This document shows, in pieces, positions 13,741 to 27,207 of a stretch of DNA of 64,000 nt. The notes beneath the pieces are model-generated. The model was not told the DNA's origin and made no database searches. It saw only the letters and a program-made list of their open reading frames with translations. The translations under genes and the position numbers were made by a program. Where the stretch lies: contig NC_045141.1 in NCBI RefSeq assembly GCF_008831285.2, forward strand, positions 20,084,848-20,148,847. Reading direction: 5' to 3'. This stretch comes from Nymphaea colorata (taxonomy: Eukaryota > Streptophyta > Magnoliopsida > Nymphaeales > Nymphaeaceae). The stretch's first letter is position 1. Every line of letters starts with the position of its first letter.

Positions 13741-13869
13741 ATCAGGTGCATGCCACCTTGCCAATCCTTTGTTCTAATTTCTAAAGCTAAATCAAAATCA
13801 AATTCAAGAGGAAAATTGCTCCATGGGATGCGCAATTATTTGATGCGAGAAGCAGTGACCTTTTTCTAA

Positions 13870-16800
13870 TTTTTTATACACGTTCTTTGATGATCCTGTT
13901 GTCTAACTTCTTCTCTGCAGAAAAATATGTATAAACAAAAGGGCTAAAACTTCACCCTTAAGATTTTTTTTTATGTTAAAAAGTAGAAACGGCACTTTGG
14001 GATGTTTTTTTTACGATTTTTTGTTTTACTTTGCATTCCCATGAGTCCATTGAGGTGTACCCGAATGAATGTGACCTTTGGATGAAAAGCTGCATTTAAG
14101 CCTCCACAGCTAAATCTAATCAACGCAACATTATGACAACGTTCGGGTTACAATCTTTGCATTCTTCTCTTATATATTCCATGTATCTGGTCTTTCATGA
14201 TTGGTAGCTATCAGTATTAAAGAAATTTTGGCGAAAATGAAATTTGTACTGAGAGAATATCAGAGAAGTTTTTCATAGATTAGCTTTCAAGTGGAAAAGG
14301 AGATCGCGAACAGCTTATCAGTGTTCCACAAACGGCGGGGACAAAATTTCATAGTAATGTCTTCTCAAAAGTTGAATGATTCTCAGAGACACAGTTGTTA
14401 ATAGTTTGTTGACGGCTGTGTGCATGTTGTTATCTGAGTTGGCTTAAAAGCACCGAATATGAAGCCTGCCTGCCCTTCATTGTGTAGGTGGGACTTGAAA
14501 GTCCTTAGACGAGAAGAGAAAGCAGCAGGAACTTTTGGGGCTTCTTTTTTCTATATTTGTGCCCCACCATAAGATCAATCCATATTTTTCATCTTTACCT
14601 TACAAGAATTGACAAGTCCAAGCCTCCTTTTTCGTCTACCCTTTCCAGATTTGGTTTTGTAGGTACCCGAAAGCTCCTGTAGCAGAAGAAGTGTCTGTAA
14701 TTAGATAAAAGGCTTTTTTTTTTTAATACGTAAGGTCTTTTTCACGTCATTCTCACAGAGGGAATGTTGTGATTTACTTTTCTTTAAAAAAAAATTGTCC
14801 TTTCATGTTGAACTCATATCTAAAAGTTAGTTTTAATACTAATTGAAATCATTCAATACAAAACTGAATGCAAGGGCTATTAATAGGTCAGTGTATGCAT
14901 ATGAACATTTTTTTTTTTTTCAAATTTCAAATGCATGACAGTTCGTGATTTTACAATCTTTTTCCTTTTTAAAGAATCGTCTCCTTACATGTTAAACCCG
15001 AAGTCTGAGACTAACATGACCATCACGTAAACGGTTGAAACTCAACTAAGAATGGCCAAGCACGCATTCCGTGTAACAAATCTCAATCAACCATTAGTAG
15101 GGGTTCAACACCAAAGTTCTAGAATACAAAAAGCATGTACAAATGGAGATCACCTTGGATTTTTTTTTTTTTTTTGCTTGAATTCTTTACCAAGGAGGGA
15201 AAGATTGAGGGAGGAAAGGAACAACGGATTAGAAGGATTCAAATTTTAAAACTGGCAGGCATACGTGCTTCTATTGTGTTGGAATGGTCAAGCGGAGAAA
15301 TTGGAGATGTATTCCAGGCAGGCGCTCAATGGCGGTCTGTAGAACTAGCTAGTAGCAACTGCACCACTGCTTGTTTAACAAGGTTATAAGATCGGATTTC
15401 TGAATTCTTATATTGGGTGTCAGATTCTATACAAAGTACCTCTAGCTGTCGATTTTGTTGTTATAAACTGGCAGAGAATTGACTTACCCCAGGTTACAGA
15501 TGAAAAGGGAGAAGGAAACGAGAAGCTAGAACAAAAAGTAGAATAATGTAGACCGAATTGTGTATGAAGGAACGCGATCTCTTGCAAATTATTAAATGAA
15601 TTATATATTTCCCTGCGCGTGAAATGCTATAATAGCAAAACATTGTACAGGATTATTCTTTTGAGTTGAAAAATAGAAAAGAAAAAACAAATAGTAAACG
15701 GATGGTGCGTAACCACAAGCTGTCTCAATTAGCTTTCACTAATTCTGTCAAGGATTAATCTAATTTGTCTTTCTTTCTTCGCTTCATAGCACTTGGATGG
15801 ACCGTACTGTGGGTTTTATGAAGTTGGCTAGTGTTGCAGAGCCAGTCCATATGTTTTTGTCTGATCAGAGCCTAGGGGAATCAGGAAAGATGGAGAATAA
15901 ATGTCACCCTATTTGTTTTTCATTCATGTGAAACAATTCTTTTGTTTTTTTCCTGGTGAGGAACCTTACTCAAGAAGAGTGCTGTTCCCCATGGCTTCAG
16001 TTTTCCATATATATAAGCAGTAGACTGTTTTCGATTGAGGACAAGACGCCTTGTTGAGATCTTTTCAACGTCATTTGAGAGCTTCAAATCAAAAGACGAA
16101 CAACTAGCTAGTACTAGTGCATCTCTCTATGCCCATTCAGTGTGCCTTTTCTTCATGTTGAACTCCTTTAGCTACGCCAGAAATCTGACCATTACTTGCG
16201 TTTTACCTTCTTTTCATTAACTTTTGATTCTGTAAGCCTCCTGTATACTTCGGCTTCAGATGCATTATTTTGAAGCTTAACATGGCAACCTAACGTTCCC
16301 GCTTAAAGGCTGATATACCTTCATGAATTAGTTTTCCCTCCATTCTCTCTAACATTAGACGATGAGCATCAAGTTTCTTTACAGCGTCACCTCACAAATA
16401 TTGGAGTCCATGCATCTGAAAAACATTCGATGAATGCAATAAATAATATATAGTATGATTCCCGTGATCGGCGTCTGCGGTGGTGAGAGGTGTGGCCGTG
16501 TGGCTTGCCCACTTGCCAATGTGGGAGACCATTAAACTAAAGGAATTATGTATATATGTTGGTGCGAGTCTTTATTCAGCCTTCTAAGGAAAGGGGGTAG
16601 TCTCAGCTTAGTCAGTCTGCATCTGCTCTTTAGGGACCATCCGATACGACGGACGCATTCCCATCTGAACCAATTTCTTGATATCAACACAGAAATGTTC
16701 ATTCCCAGAGAGTGGGTATGGGCTTACACGGTGAAAACTGATCAGAAGAACAGGAACTGATCAGGTTGGAACCATACAGAAGGCAGACAGAAACATCCAA

Positions 16801-18590
16801 GAAGGGGTTATACAAGTTTGTAAGCAGGTGTCATCGAGTTAAGAGTTTGCCCAGCTAATCTACTTTTCCATGGGAAATAGGAATGGATAAATACAGTAGT
16901 TAGGTTAGATTGAATCGCTTGCTTTCCAGATACTTCCCCGGTTGCTTTCCTGTCACTTGCTTGTAGGTCACATAGGTTCCTCTCTTTCCTCGTTCTCATC
17001 CTGTAGAAGTCTTGGTTTCGAGAACTTGATCAAGTTTACGAGGCTAATTTCGTGGCCAGTTTGTCTTGTGCTTGGCCAGTAAGATAAGGAACCGCTCGTT
17101 GGTTAGGTTGATTTTGTGTTCTTTGAATTTTTCATGTTAGATAGAGCACAATAAATGTGGTCATAAATAGGTTTGTATGGTTGGTTTTTTCTTGTTGCAA
17201 GGAAATTCTCGTTATCTAATAAGATATTCGATTTCATTATATTTTAGTTTGTTCCTTTCGCAGGTCAGCTTAATTCGCTTGTGTATCCTTGCATAAAGGG
17301 TCTGTTGTAAAGAGCTAAAAACATTCTTTGAAAGTCCTGCTCAAGATGAGCCTAGCTTGCATTATAACGTCTCCTTTACTTGCAAATCAACTTTAGCAAC
17401 TGCAAATTATACCAGTTTGAGTTCATCATGCAATACTCGAACCCTGGTTGTCTCATTGGCAAACCATTTGGAACCAGTACCACAACTCCAGGGAACGCAC
17501 CTCCATGTGTTTCTCCAGTTCATGGGCACGATTCTCCATTCTCGATAAATTTCGTCCAGTTTAATTATGGAAAGACCATCATTTTATGATGTGTCAGCTC
17601 ACTTTACAAGCTTATTTGGAGACCCAAGCGCTCACCACCTGTTAATCATCAAAAACAGATCATGAATGATCACGTTTGCTTCAGACAGAAATTTAACAAG
17701 ATTTTAATGTTTGAGTTATTGAATTCAAATTTTTTATTTAGAGAATGAGGTAAGAAAATTTTTTAACTTACAATGTTCATTTATTTTTGAAATTGGAGGA
17801 TTTGTGATCAATGTCACTGTTCTGGACACGAAAATTGAGATCCTTGTTCAAGTTACGAAAGTTGGTTTGGAGAATAATGTACTTGATGCTCGTAAAAATA
17901 ATTACTGATTTCTTTAAGTGGACGAGAGACGTGTGCATTTTGACAGTTTTCACAATCCGACCTCTTCCTTCATATTAATTTTGGTTCTTTCCGTGGTCTA
18001 ACATAGTGTACCCCATCACAACAGCGTAAAAGAACCATAGTGGAACGACCGCAGTGGTGGAGAGAACGTTAAGGTGGAGGAGTCATTGAAGGTGCTGCAA
18101 AAAAACTTGGGTCAACTCCCAACTCTTTGCCACTCAATCACGCCATAAGCTTTCCTTCAATGTGATAAGAAACTGTCATCATCGACAAAAAGCAGGCTCA
18201 TTAAGGGTGTTTGGCAAGATTGGACAGATACACGAAAACACTAGAATGCAGTGTTTCATAAATCTATGTCAATATCTGAGACAGACTAATGGTATTATTA
18301 CTAGTGTTCCTATTGCATAATGCCCCCTTTTAAGTGTTTTGCCCGTGAAGGATCTCCGGTGCATCTACCAAAGAGGACACTGAAGCTGTAGGGTCACAGG
18401 CCATCCAGCCTCTCTCGTGGATTCACATGGTGCCCTAGACACTCTAAAGCCAGCTAAAAACAGAGTAGCCACTGGTAACAGATCAAACCTGCAACCGGAA
18501 ATGCACCATCCTCTTGTTTCTTGTTCTCAGCCACTACCCTTTATTTTTCCCCTCCAGAAACGTCTCACTACATGAATCGCCCACCAGCCA
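13870..18590. other. Intergenic, AT-rich; no gene recognised
   Basis: There are many T-runs and A-runs and only short open frames. A 45-codon plus-strand frame at about 15797-15934 lies after an AG acceptor-like site but has no motif, so it is not called. No tRNA or known plant microRNA sequence was recognised by eye. Confidence 0.45.
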
Positions 18591-18601
18591 AAGGGTGCCA
18601 T

Positions 18602-18725
18602 TCAGGGGCAGAGCCAAGGTGGGGCCGGCAGGGGCTTTGGCCCCACCTTCAAAAAAAAAAAATAATTTATATATAAATTTTAAAAATTTTCATCTTTCTA
18701 TATAAAAAAAAGTTGAAAAATGATA
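18602..18725. repeat. GGCAGAGCC-type short repeat copy, probably truncated
   Basis: It begins GGGGCAGAGCCAAGG, contains a short palindromic GGGGCC/GGCCCC core, and passes into an A-run and AT-rich tail. The start resembles the ends of the elements at 28734 and 31201. A matching right end was not found, so this is either a truncated copy or a different member of the family. Confidence 0.5.
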
Positions 18726-19194
18726 TTTTAACCCATGTCAAAATTTTGAAACAATAACTGGACAACTGGTGCCATTAACCTTTCACCATTCTGACATGGC
18801 GGCCCATCAGGTGGAAAACCTCCTCTCTCACATTAGTAGCTTCTCTGACATCGATCAATACCGTAGATAGATGGAGAATTGAGACTCCAAGTGTGCCTGA
18901 AAATGAACCCAGTGAAGGTAAACTCTCTGTCAATAGATTGAATTGTACAATAACCAGTCCACATCATTTAACCCGAATCCAGGTCCAACTCCATTCCAAG
19001 ACATATTTTACGTGATCCAACACCTACATGAACCAACAACCACTTACAACTCTTTTAGATCCATACTCAATCTATCCGTGGACATGGATGACAAGACAGG
19101 ATAGCAAACGTAGACCATTTTCGGCATGTAAAGTCATAGGATTCTTAAACATTAAAATTCACTTAAACTAAACCATAAAAAACCAAGCTCCGCA

Positions 19195-19638
19195 TAGGAC
19201 TGCAGATGAGCCGAGTTAGGCTTGAGCTGGGTCAGCCTGAGCTCGACTTAACTTAATAAACTCAAACTTGAACCCAAGTCGAGCTCCATAGAAAAATCTC
19301 AAGCTCAGCTCGACAATATAAAATCAAGCTTGAGCTCAACTTGGCTAACTCGTTTCTGTTAAGTGTGTCACATTTCATTTAACTTGTTAACTTGTTTAGT
19401 TTCTACTTGTCTGATTATTCTCTCATTATAATGCAACATCCATTATATAACCACGCCTAATCGAGTTTAAACAAGTTGAGTTATTAGTTATTACAACTCA
19501 AAACTGGACAAGTTTCACATTTCGAGCATCCGTTTGAACTTGAGCTAGACTTCTTTACAAACAAGTCAAACTCGAGCTGAATTTTGATGAATGAATTTGC
19601 GTCAAGCTCGAGCTACCTCAGCTCCTTGTGCAGCCCTA
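19195..19638. mobile_element. MITE-like element rich in GAGCTCG motifs
   Basis: The left end TAGGACTGCAGATGAGC and the reverse complement of the right end (TAGGGCTGCAC...GAGCTGAG) form an imperfect terminal inverted repeat. The interior is packed with CTCGAGCT/GAGCTCG words in both orientations, a pattern familiar from non-autonomous plant DNA elements. Length is about 444 bp with no coding capacity. No clear target-site duplication was found. Confidence 0.6.
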
Positions 19639-19639
19639 C

Positions 19640-20781
19640 GCAGTGGTGGAGAGGAGGATTCAAAACACCTAGGCCTAAATACTAAACTAGAGCCTTTCAG
19701 CCGCCGGCCAAGCCAGAGAGTAAAACGTAGCAAAATTAATTAAAATTATGCTCACTCGGCTCAGGCAGTATATCTGGAGCAAACGTGGACGCATCTAAAA
19801 TGAGTCCTCTCTCAACTGTTCACCCCATTAAAGCAGAAAAATTTTCCTGGACAAATATCACTTGACAAGTTGTATACTAAAAGTTTTGAGTCTACAATTT
19901 AGCAGGCACTGAGATGCTATTCAACCAAAAAAAAAAAAAAGAACCAAGTGGGAAACGGCCCGCTACAAACACCAAAGCCTCGGAAAAACAAGTATAGGAA
20001 GAGGAGAGTGGTCTATTGACTCTTTCCGTAGCGAGTCCCGGTACCAGAGTTTCCAGGATGCTTTCGGTCCTACTTACCCCTTGCTTGGTGGTTATCTCCA
20101 TCTCTGGTCAGTCTGCTAATAAATCAATTCATAGCACAAACCAACGGAAATTCTGACTAACGAAATAAACAAGTGAATGGAGAAAGCAACGACAATGTAA
20201 AACCTTTTTTTTTCTCATTGTCAAGCCCTTCAATGGTATACCAAAAAGAATAGCCGCCTCTAGGATTGCTCGAATCTTCTCATTTTTCATTTCTTTTTCC
20301 TCGCCGGGGGCCCTTTAGACATGCAGAAAGCAGAGGCTATTTCCTTTCAGTCACCATGAATTACCCACATCTCCACATTATTAGATGATACAAATGCAAC
20401 CCAGAACGTTTTAACGAGAACCATCCCCAAGTAGACTTTTCTTCTGCAGAACTGTTCGGAGCCACATCCATCCAGAACGAATACAAGTGATGGGAATCCA
20501 AGTTTTCGGCTCTTATCTACGGCGCTGTAGTGATGTCAAACGTACACATCCAGATTCTTCCCAAAAGGCAAGAAAACAAGAAAGTACAGTTACCACAGAC
20601 CACACAAACCAGGAAGTTCGCCTGTCTTGGGAAATAGAGGAACCAAGGGAAATTAACCACTGCTGCCTCCATTTCTGTCGTGGGATAGGAGAACAGGCGA
20701 TGTTCCTATCGACCAAGGAGGGCAAAATGGCAGAATTATAATGATCATCAATCTAATGTTGGATCTGTATAAAACGTTTGG
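19640..20781. other. Intergenic; no gene recognised
   Basis: Mixed-composition sequence with short open frames on both strands that show no family motif. An A14-type run is present near 19927. Confidence 0.4.
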
Positions 20782-21171
20782 CATGTTGAAACAAAATAGA
20801 ATTGGGATTTTACTGCTAAGCTTCCAAAGGATGCGATCGAAAATAGAACTCCACAGAGAATAAAGATAATGACGAAGTTACCGCAAAAATATTGCGTAAG
20901 CAAAAGAAAAAAATTCAAACCAGAATTCAATCACATGATCTATTCACATCAGGTGAGGTTTCCAGATGCAAACCCACATGTTGAAACAAAATAGAATTGG
21001 GATTTTACTGCTAAGCTTCCAAAGGATGCGATCGAAAATAGAACTCCACAGAGAATAAAGATAATGACGAAGTTACTGCAAAAGTATTGCATAAGCAAAA
21101 GAAAAAAGTTCAAGCCAGAATTCAATCACATGATCTATTCAGATCAGGTGAGGTTTCCAGATGTAAACCCA
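20782..21171. repeat. 195-bp tandem direct duplication
   Basis: Two adjacent copies (20782-20976 and 20977-21171) begin with CATGTTGAAACAAAATAG and end around CAGATG(C/T)AAACCCAC. By eye they differ at only a few positions, which implies a recent local duplication. It lies about 0.7 kb downstream of the SWIM gene stop codon. No coding content is evident. Confidence 0.92.
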
Positions 21172-21831
21172 CTTGCAATGATAATTTGTTATTCAGCTAT
21201 GCCTGTGAAATAGAAGCTGATCACTTGCAAGATGATGCACAACATAGTCGGGAACGTATTTGGGGTCTAGGTGAGAACTACTCACGTGTTGCAATTTGCT
21301 TATAATGGTCTCACATAGACAAACATATTGTTTCCAACAAATAGCTGGCTCCTGAAGTTGAAAATGTGATAAAGTAATTTATTTTAGTTATTTCTTTCAA
21401 AGTAGTTCATTTTACAATGTTCACAAGAAGAAAAGAAGAAAAAAAATGCAATAATAAATTCACACAAGGATTATTTTTGTTATAGAAAGAAATGAGCAAA
21501 AGATCAGATAATTTAAAGACAGAATAAAGACCACTAAACTAATGATAATTGATAACCAATTGAAATACATACCAAAGGGATCCTGCTTTGCCTAAACCAA
21601 TCAATTAAGAATGACGGTTGTGCCATCTAACGCCTGTTCTCACATCAACAATTTTCACCACAAATACCTAAAAGTAGTAACAGAGTAGTCACAATAGCAA
21701 GACAAAAAATAATAATAGCTTTTGCTAGTAACAGAACGAAGGTTCAAAGCAGCTATAGTGTACAGAAAATAAATAATCAAGCAAAAATTCAAAAATAGAT
21801 ATAAGGAAAAGAAAAATGAACCTTCTGAAAA

Positions 21832-24412
21832 TTAATCTTTCAGAGCAGAGAGTTTCAGGAATGTCAATTTCTTGTTCCTAAGCTGTCTTTTGGGAGTAGC
21901 ATCACTCATTTTAGTAGGAAGAGCCAAAAAAGCATCAGGTCGCTTGCCAATAGATGTTCTGCTTTTCTTAACTACCCACTTCAATGACAAATTGTCTACC
22001 ACGCCTCCAATATCATTTGAACTACTTAGTTCCACTAATCTCTGAACACTCTCTTCCATTTGACCAGCCCAAGCTATAGCTCGATCAAGGTCAACTGAAT
22101 CATCCAAAGGATTTTGCCATAAAGTGACTAAGGTTTGATGAAATGAAAGATGTGACATAGATGATGGATGAGACTTCTGCTTGTGATAAACTGAATTAAC
22201 CTTGATAACATGTTTGCAAAGGTTCCCAAGCATAGCCCATGCACAATCACAGAAACCAAACTCTGACCCAGGATTCCACACAATATGCATTTGAGAGTTG
22301 TCTCTTTGGCTAACAACCTTAGCATAAAGTTGTGCCTCATCATCAAAGATGACCGCACTGTCTGGAATCTGCAGTGCACGATGCCATGATGTAGACAGTA
22401 CGTACTCATCTTTGACATTTTCAAACATGCCACTCTCATCTGCATACTGGTCAAGCCAATAGCTAGAATGCAGCTCTGTCGTCAGCTTATGAACCAACCA
22501 GTCAACACGCTGCGTTGCCCTGAGATGTGAGTCATCAAATAATTTAAGCTTCAACCTCAGATGATACGATTCAACAGCACCACATGCTTCTAGACTTGCT
22601 AAAGGAAGACTTCTCATGACAGCAAGCCACATTTCTGGTGCAAATATATAAAGTCATAATTTTAGAAGATATGTGGGAACGACACAAAAGGGACAACCAA
22701 AACGAGTGAAACTTATCTAACCTATTTTTGGTCTCCAGCATTCATTGAAATACTTCATGAAGGTACTTTGATCAATAAAATCTTGAATAAATTCTTCCAT
22801 GGCATCCACAGAATCAGCTCCAGTCCATATACTACATATAATTTGGCCAAGGCGCTTAAAGATTTCTCTTTGAATTTCTTTATTGCTGCATTTCTTTATG
22901 ATGTTCTTCAGCCAAGATCTGCGAATTCGCCAAATGGAAAAAAGAACGGGGCAATGAAAGATATCCCTGAAAATCATGCACCAGGTTGATTAGGTGGAGA
23001 ATAAGACAGGATGCTGGAATAATAAAAAACTGAAAAGAAAAAAAAAACACATAGTTCACCTGATTGGATCAATCTCAAGGACTGCATCATCAATAATGAA
23101 TCCATTAACTTTCCAAGAAGGATCCACAGAAAGAATCCTATCATAAAGAGCCTTCATCCACTTAGATATCTCATGCTTAGCGAAACTCCGTGTTATGACC
23201 CACGCAACCGGCAGTGCATGTTGTCTAGCATCAAACACCAGGAGCGAGTATAGAGGATACTGCAAGTAAATACACCATTTTAAACATGATCCTCATAGAG
23301 AGATATGTATCATCATGGTTGAAAAGTGTAAGAGCATTCAAAAATATACCTTTAGCTTGCTAACCCCAAATGTGGAATCAACTGCTAGAAGGCTCTGCCT
23401 ACCAAATCGAATCATTTGCTGCAGTTGCCATTCCGTTTGAATTCCCAAAACAAAAGAATCAGTGTCTGAGTAATTCTGGAAAAAGAATACAGATTTCTTC
23501 TGACGGTCAACCCACATGCGAATACTGGATTCATCATCTAGATCAAGTTCATGGGTGGATCGCCTGATAACCATCTCCAATTTTCTGACATACTGTGAAG
23601 CAAGTTTGGCACCTTTCACATTACTGCCACAGTAGCGCTCAATGCCCTCAATGTGCTTTTGAAGAACATTCTCCTCAGGAATACCTAGATAAATCATAGA
23701 CATTGTCTGTCGTTGAATTTCACTACCTACGTAAGGGATAGCTTTTGCCTTAGGTCCAATAGCATCTCTATCTAGTGGCCCATGGCAGATAAACCCATGT
23801 TTGTTAACATGCAATCGCTGCTTGTACATAATAAGTGCAACTGACGGTCGTGCATAGAGGCGCTTCACTATAAAATTGCAAGTACAACCACGCATTGACT
23901 GTGGTCTAGCAGCTCGTTTGCGGGTATTGAGCCGATACTTTCGACTGGGCAAAATATCTCCACCCTCTCCATAATTTTCTGGGCCAAATGAGCACCAATA
24001 GCTTCAAAAAAAGTGAGAGAAAAAGAGTAAGTTGCAACCATATCTAAAAAGACGTGTGCATTTCTATCGATCAGATCAGGAAACAGGGAAAAAAATGATT
24101 ATTTGTGACTCACTGTTTATATTCCAAATAATCATCACTTTTGAATTTCTTCAAGCTTCCTAGAGCTCTTCTTCTGCCTCTCTCAAGGTGAAACCTAGTC
24201 GGATATTGCACATTCGAGCATTCCCCAAAGATAAAGTCATCAACACGTTCATAGAGAATAAGTGCAACATCATCGGTACCTCCACTAGAATTGCTAAGCT
24301 TGGTCCATGTTAGGTCAACAGAGGAGAACTCCTCATCTGGTGGATCTTGCACAGGAAGACCCACTATGGAATCCTCGGCATCCAACTCCATTGAGTTGTC
24401 AGAACATCCCAT
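21832..24412 (-). CDS. SWIM zinc-finger protein derived from a Mutator-like (MULE) transposase, 5 coding exons
   Basis: Coding exons in transcript order are 24114-24412, 23350-24001, 23060-23259, 22722-22966 and 21832-22634, giving 732 aa with phase kept at every join. The N-terminal third has a cysteine-containing motif region (FIFGECSN, then RPQSMRGCTCNF after the first intron) like the DNA-binding part of MULE transposases. The middle (DSTFGVSKLK, then YPLYSLLVFDARQHALPVAWV and GFIIDDA) matches the transposase catalytic fold. A SWIM zinc finger CxCx8CxH is complete at C594, C596, C605 and H607. From memory it matches the single-copy Arabidopsis At1g60560/At4g13970 type along its length, so it is a long-domesticated host gene rather than a live transposon. 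No terminal inverted repeats were seen around it. Its role is not established; relatives of the FHY3/FAR1 kind act as transcription factors. The start could also be the ATG at 24391. Codon 466 (GAA) is assembled across the last intron. Confidence 0.9.
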
Positions 24413-24431
24413 TCCCAAGGCTGTCAATTTT
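24413..24431 (-). other. 5' untranslated part of SWIM gene exon 2
   Basis: A TTCAG acceptor ends at 24432, so the exon carrying the start codon has about 19 nt of leader. It would be joined to the leader exon ending at 27208. Confidence 0.55.
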
Positions 24432-26638
24432 CTGAAGACATTCAGGAGATAAAAAACCAATTACTTGTTATCCAGGTATAAATAAAAGCAAGTAAAAGGC
24501 AATACCTGTGCATGAATAAGAGAATTCTGTTATCAGTATGATTCCAACTTGAGAAAGCAGGTAGAATATGTAGAGCAAAATAAAATTCTTTATTTCCAAC
24601 TAGATTATCACATGCAAGAACTCATCCACAACTCAGTTTAAATGAATTTGCACAGCAATGATTACTTGAGATGAAAGCAAGTTTAACATGGAATTACCAA
24701 ATGTAGCAGAGGCACTGCAAACATGAAGAGATGCATGAAATCTCAGGTGCTAAAATTGTGCACCGTTTGCCTCATGTAGGCATTTCATAAATAGGTTGTG
24801 CCTTGTACACAAAAAGGAGAGAAAGGGAGCCACAAAAGCAATAAACTCAAAACCTGGAAATAATAAGAATAACAACAACAAAAATAACAATGGCACTAAC
24901 ACTAATAACAACAATATTATCACAATGTCATTACGTGCGATGAGACGAGGTGAGGCATTGAGCCTCTCATGTGGCAAGCGATAGGCCCTAAGGCTAAAGT
25001 ATAAACTTCATGATCGAATTGTGAAGTATATAATATCTATAAAAATAATGAAAAATTTGAAAAGAAAAAGCTACTAAATAACAAGTATATATAATAAAGA
25101 ACAATATTAAGAACAGTGGAATGAGACCATAGGCAGAGGCAGGGCAGAGAGCAGAATGCAACATAGTGAGAAAGAATCTATGTATCATTTCCTCCATGGT
25201 ATGTGAGGGAAGAGGGGGCTGTCCTCGGCCCAATCATCCAAAACTTGTGTTAATCATCTTTCATACACATAGGCACATGCCAACAACAATCAAGTTACAT
25301 TCCCAATGCAAGATAAAACAAGTTACATCAGTAACCACAAAATCCAAATGTGGTGACATCTCCAAATCAACCTATCCTAGCAATACCTTTTAAGTGACCT
25401 GTTCGATACCATTTATGTGTATATCAATTGCACAACCAAGTCGCACTAACATAGCAAATTGTATCCACAATTATGAAATCATATTGAAAACAACAACCAT
25501 CTAAAATGGGGTCATCCCCAAAGCTCCAATTATGAAACAAACTCAATTATAAGAACATACAACAAATATGAAAGCAATATACTACAGAATTCCAGAGACA
25601 CTGGCTAATCTACATAAATAATTTTCATGAATACTGATTGAACTTATAATAAGAGCACTAGAATAGCTTGATAATTATATGCATAATCATGTCGGTTCGC
25701 TCCAAAAGATTTTGCTTGGTGAAAAGGTAAGATGTAATAAAATTTGTTAATCTGCATACTGTGCATGCAATGTTGCACAACTTGGAACAAGTGAAGAGTT
25801 CACTTTTAACATGTATCAAGCACCACATGTATACCTGTGACAAGTATACATGTTCAACAAACTGTTCAACATTTCCCAAGTCAAAATACTTATCAAATAG
25901 AAGATACATCCGCTTTCATTCATCAAGGACTCAAGAAGCTAACTTCGCAAAGGAATCAGTGTACAAGTGCACAAGATACATTCTAACAATTTTTCCAATT
26001 AAAAAAGAATGGGTAAGAAGATGTTTTCAGTTTCAAACGGTCCATTTAATATATCCAAATGAAATAAACAGTAAGCAATAAACATCAAACATCTAAACAA
26101 AATTCCAAAACCACAACAGGCGCCCAGACAAGCATTCAATCAGTTATCTATGTGTTCCTACATGTTTGGATTCATATGAAAAATATATCAAATTTTGCAT
26201 TTGCAAACAAGCAAAATTATCAGTTAGAAATGGATCAATTCATACAATCGGCAATCTGCACAGAGAGAGACCCATGGTGCAGCTGTGTGGTGCAGAGGCA
26301 CCATTGAGAGCTGGGAGAGGCAGCAGCAAAGCAGGAATGAAATATTCAAACCATACAATCGGCAACTGAGAGAGAGAGAGAGAGACGTGAGGGCAGCCGG
26401 CAGCACTCAATCTCGATGACAGAAAGAGTGAGAGAGGGAGAAAGAGAGAGGGTGGCTAGCCATGGCAGGGTCGCCACTCACCTGCCCTCATCTTGATAAA
26501 GAGAAAAGAAGGGGCGCGGCTGTCGGCCGGCCCGAACCTCAATCTCCACACACAGAGACAGCGAGAAAGAGAGACAGAGACAGCGACATAGAGGAGATAG
26601 CGGCCGGCCACGGCGGCCCGCGTGCCTTCGATGACACG

Positions 26639-26664
26639 GAGAGAGAGAGAGAGAGAGAGAGAGG
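26639..26664. repeat. GA microsatellite
   Basis: About 12 GA units within a wider GA-rich stretch (about 26350-26665), inside the presumed leader intron of the SWIM gene. A short CA run (26698-26717) follows. Confidence 0.88.
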
Positions 26665-27207
26665 TGCGGCTGTCGCCGACCCTCAATGGCTCAACCACAC
26701 CCACACACACACACACGCAGAGAGAAAGCAGACCTTAGAGCGACGGACTGACGATTGTGGTAGCGTTAAACCACCAAAAGACTTCTCACCACAAAAATAA
26801 AGATGAAGTAAAGGAACATACTTTAAGCTCCAAATTTGTCATAACATCGTGGAAGCTCAAGCAGTGATCGAAGCAGGGGGAACAGAAAACAAACAAAAAA
26901 GATAGAATTGTTGCCAATGAACATTCAGGGACTCGATGAAATCGTAAGCCCCAAGTCTTCTACACATGTTACAAAAATTAATCAAGATAAAAGAAGTCAA
27001 AGAACAGAAAAACGAAATTGCTATTTCCCAAGGTTGTAGGTTGTCCTGTAAGATGAGAGCCCGAGAAAGAAAAAAGAAAACCAAAAACAAGAACACGAAA
27101 GGAAAGGGCATGTCGGTGTGCTTTCATCCTTGAAACGTAAGACTTCTCGTGGTCTAAGAAACTAGAGAAGGGAATCGGCAGAAACCATAGATTCCAAGAG
27201 GGCGCAC

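Noticed and set aside
13248-13835. 195-codon minus-strand open frame in the GC-rich island
   Set aside because: GC-rich DNA carries few stops; several overlapping frames are equally open and none shows a motif.
15797-15934. 45-codon plus-strand frame beginning MDRTVGFMKLASV after an AG acceptor-like site
   Set aside because: Too short and without a motif or partner exons to support a gene.
21832-24412. Live Mutator transposon
   Set aside because: Conserved exon structure, no terminal inverted repeats and full-length match in memory to a single-copy host gene.
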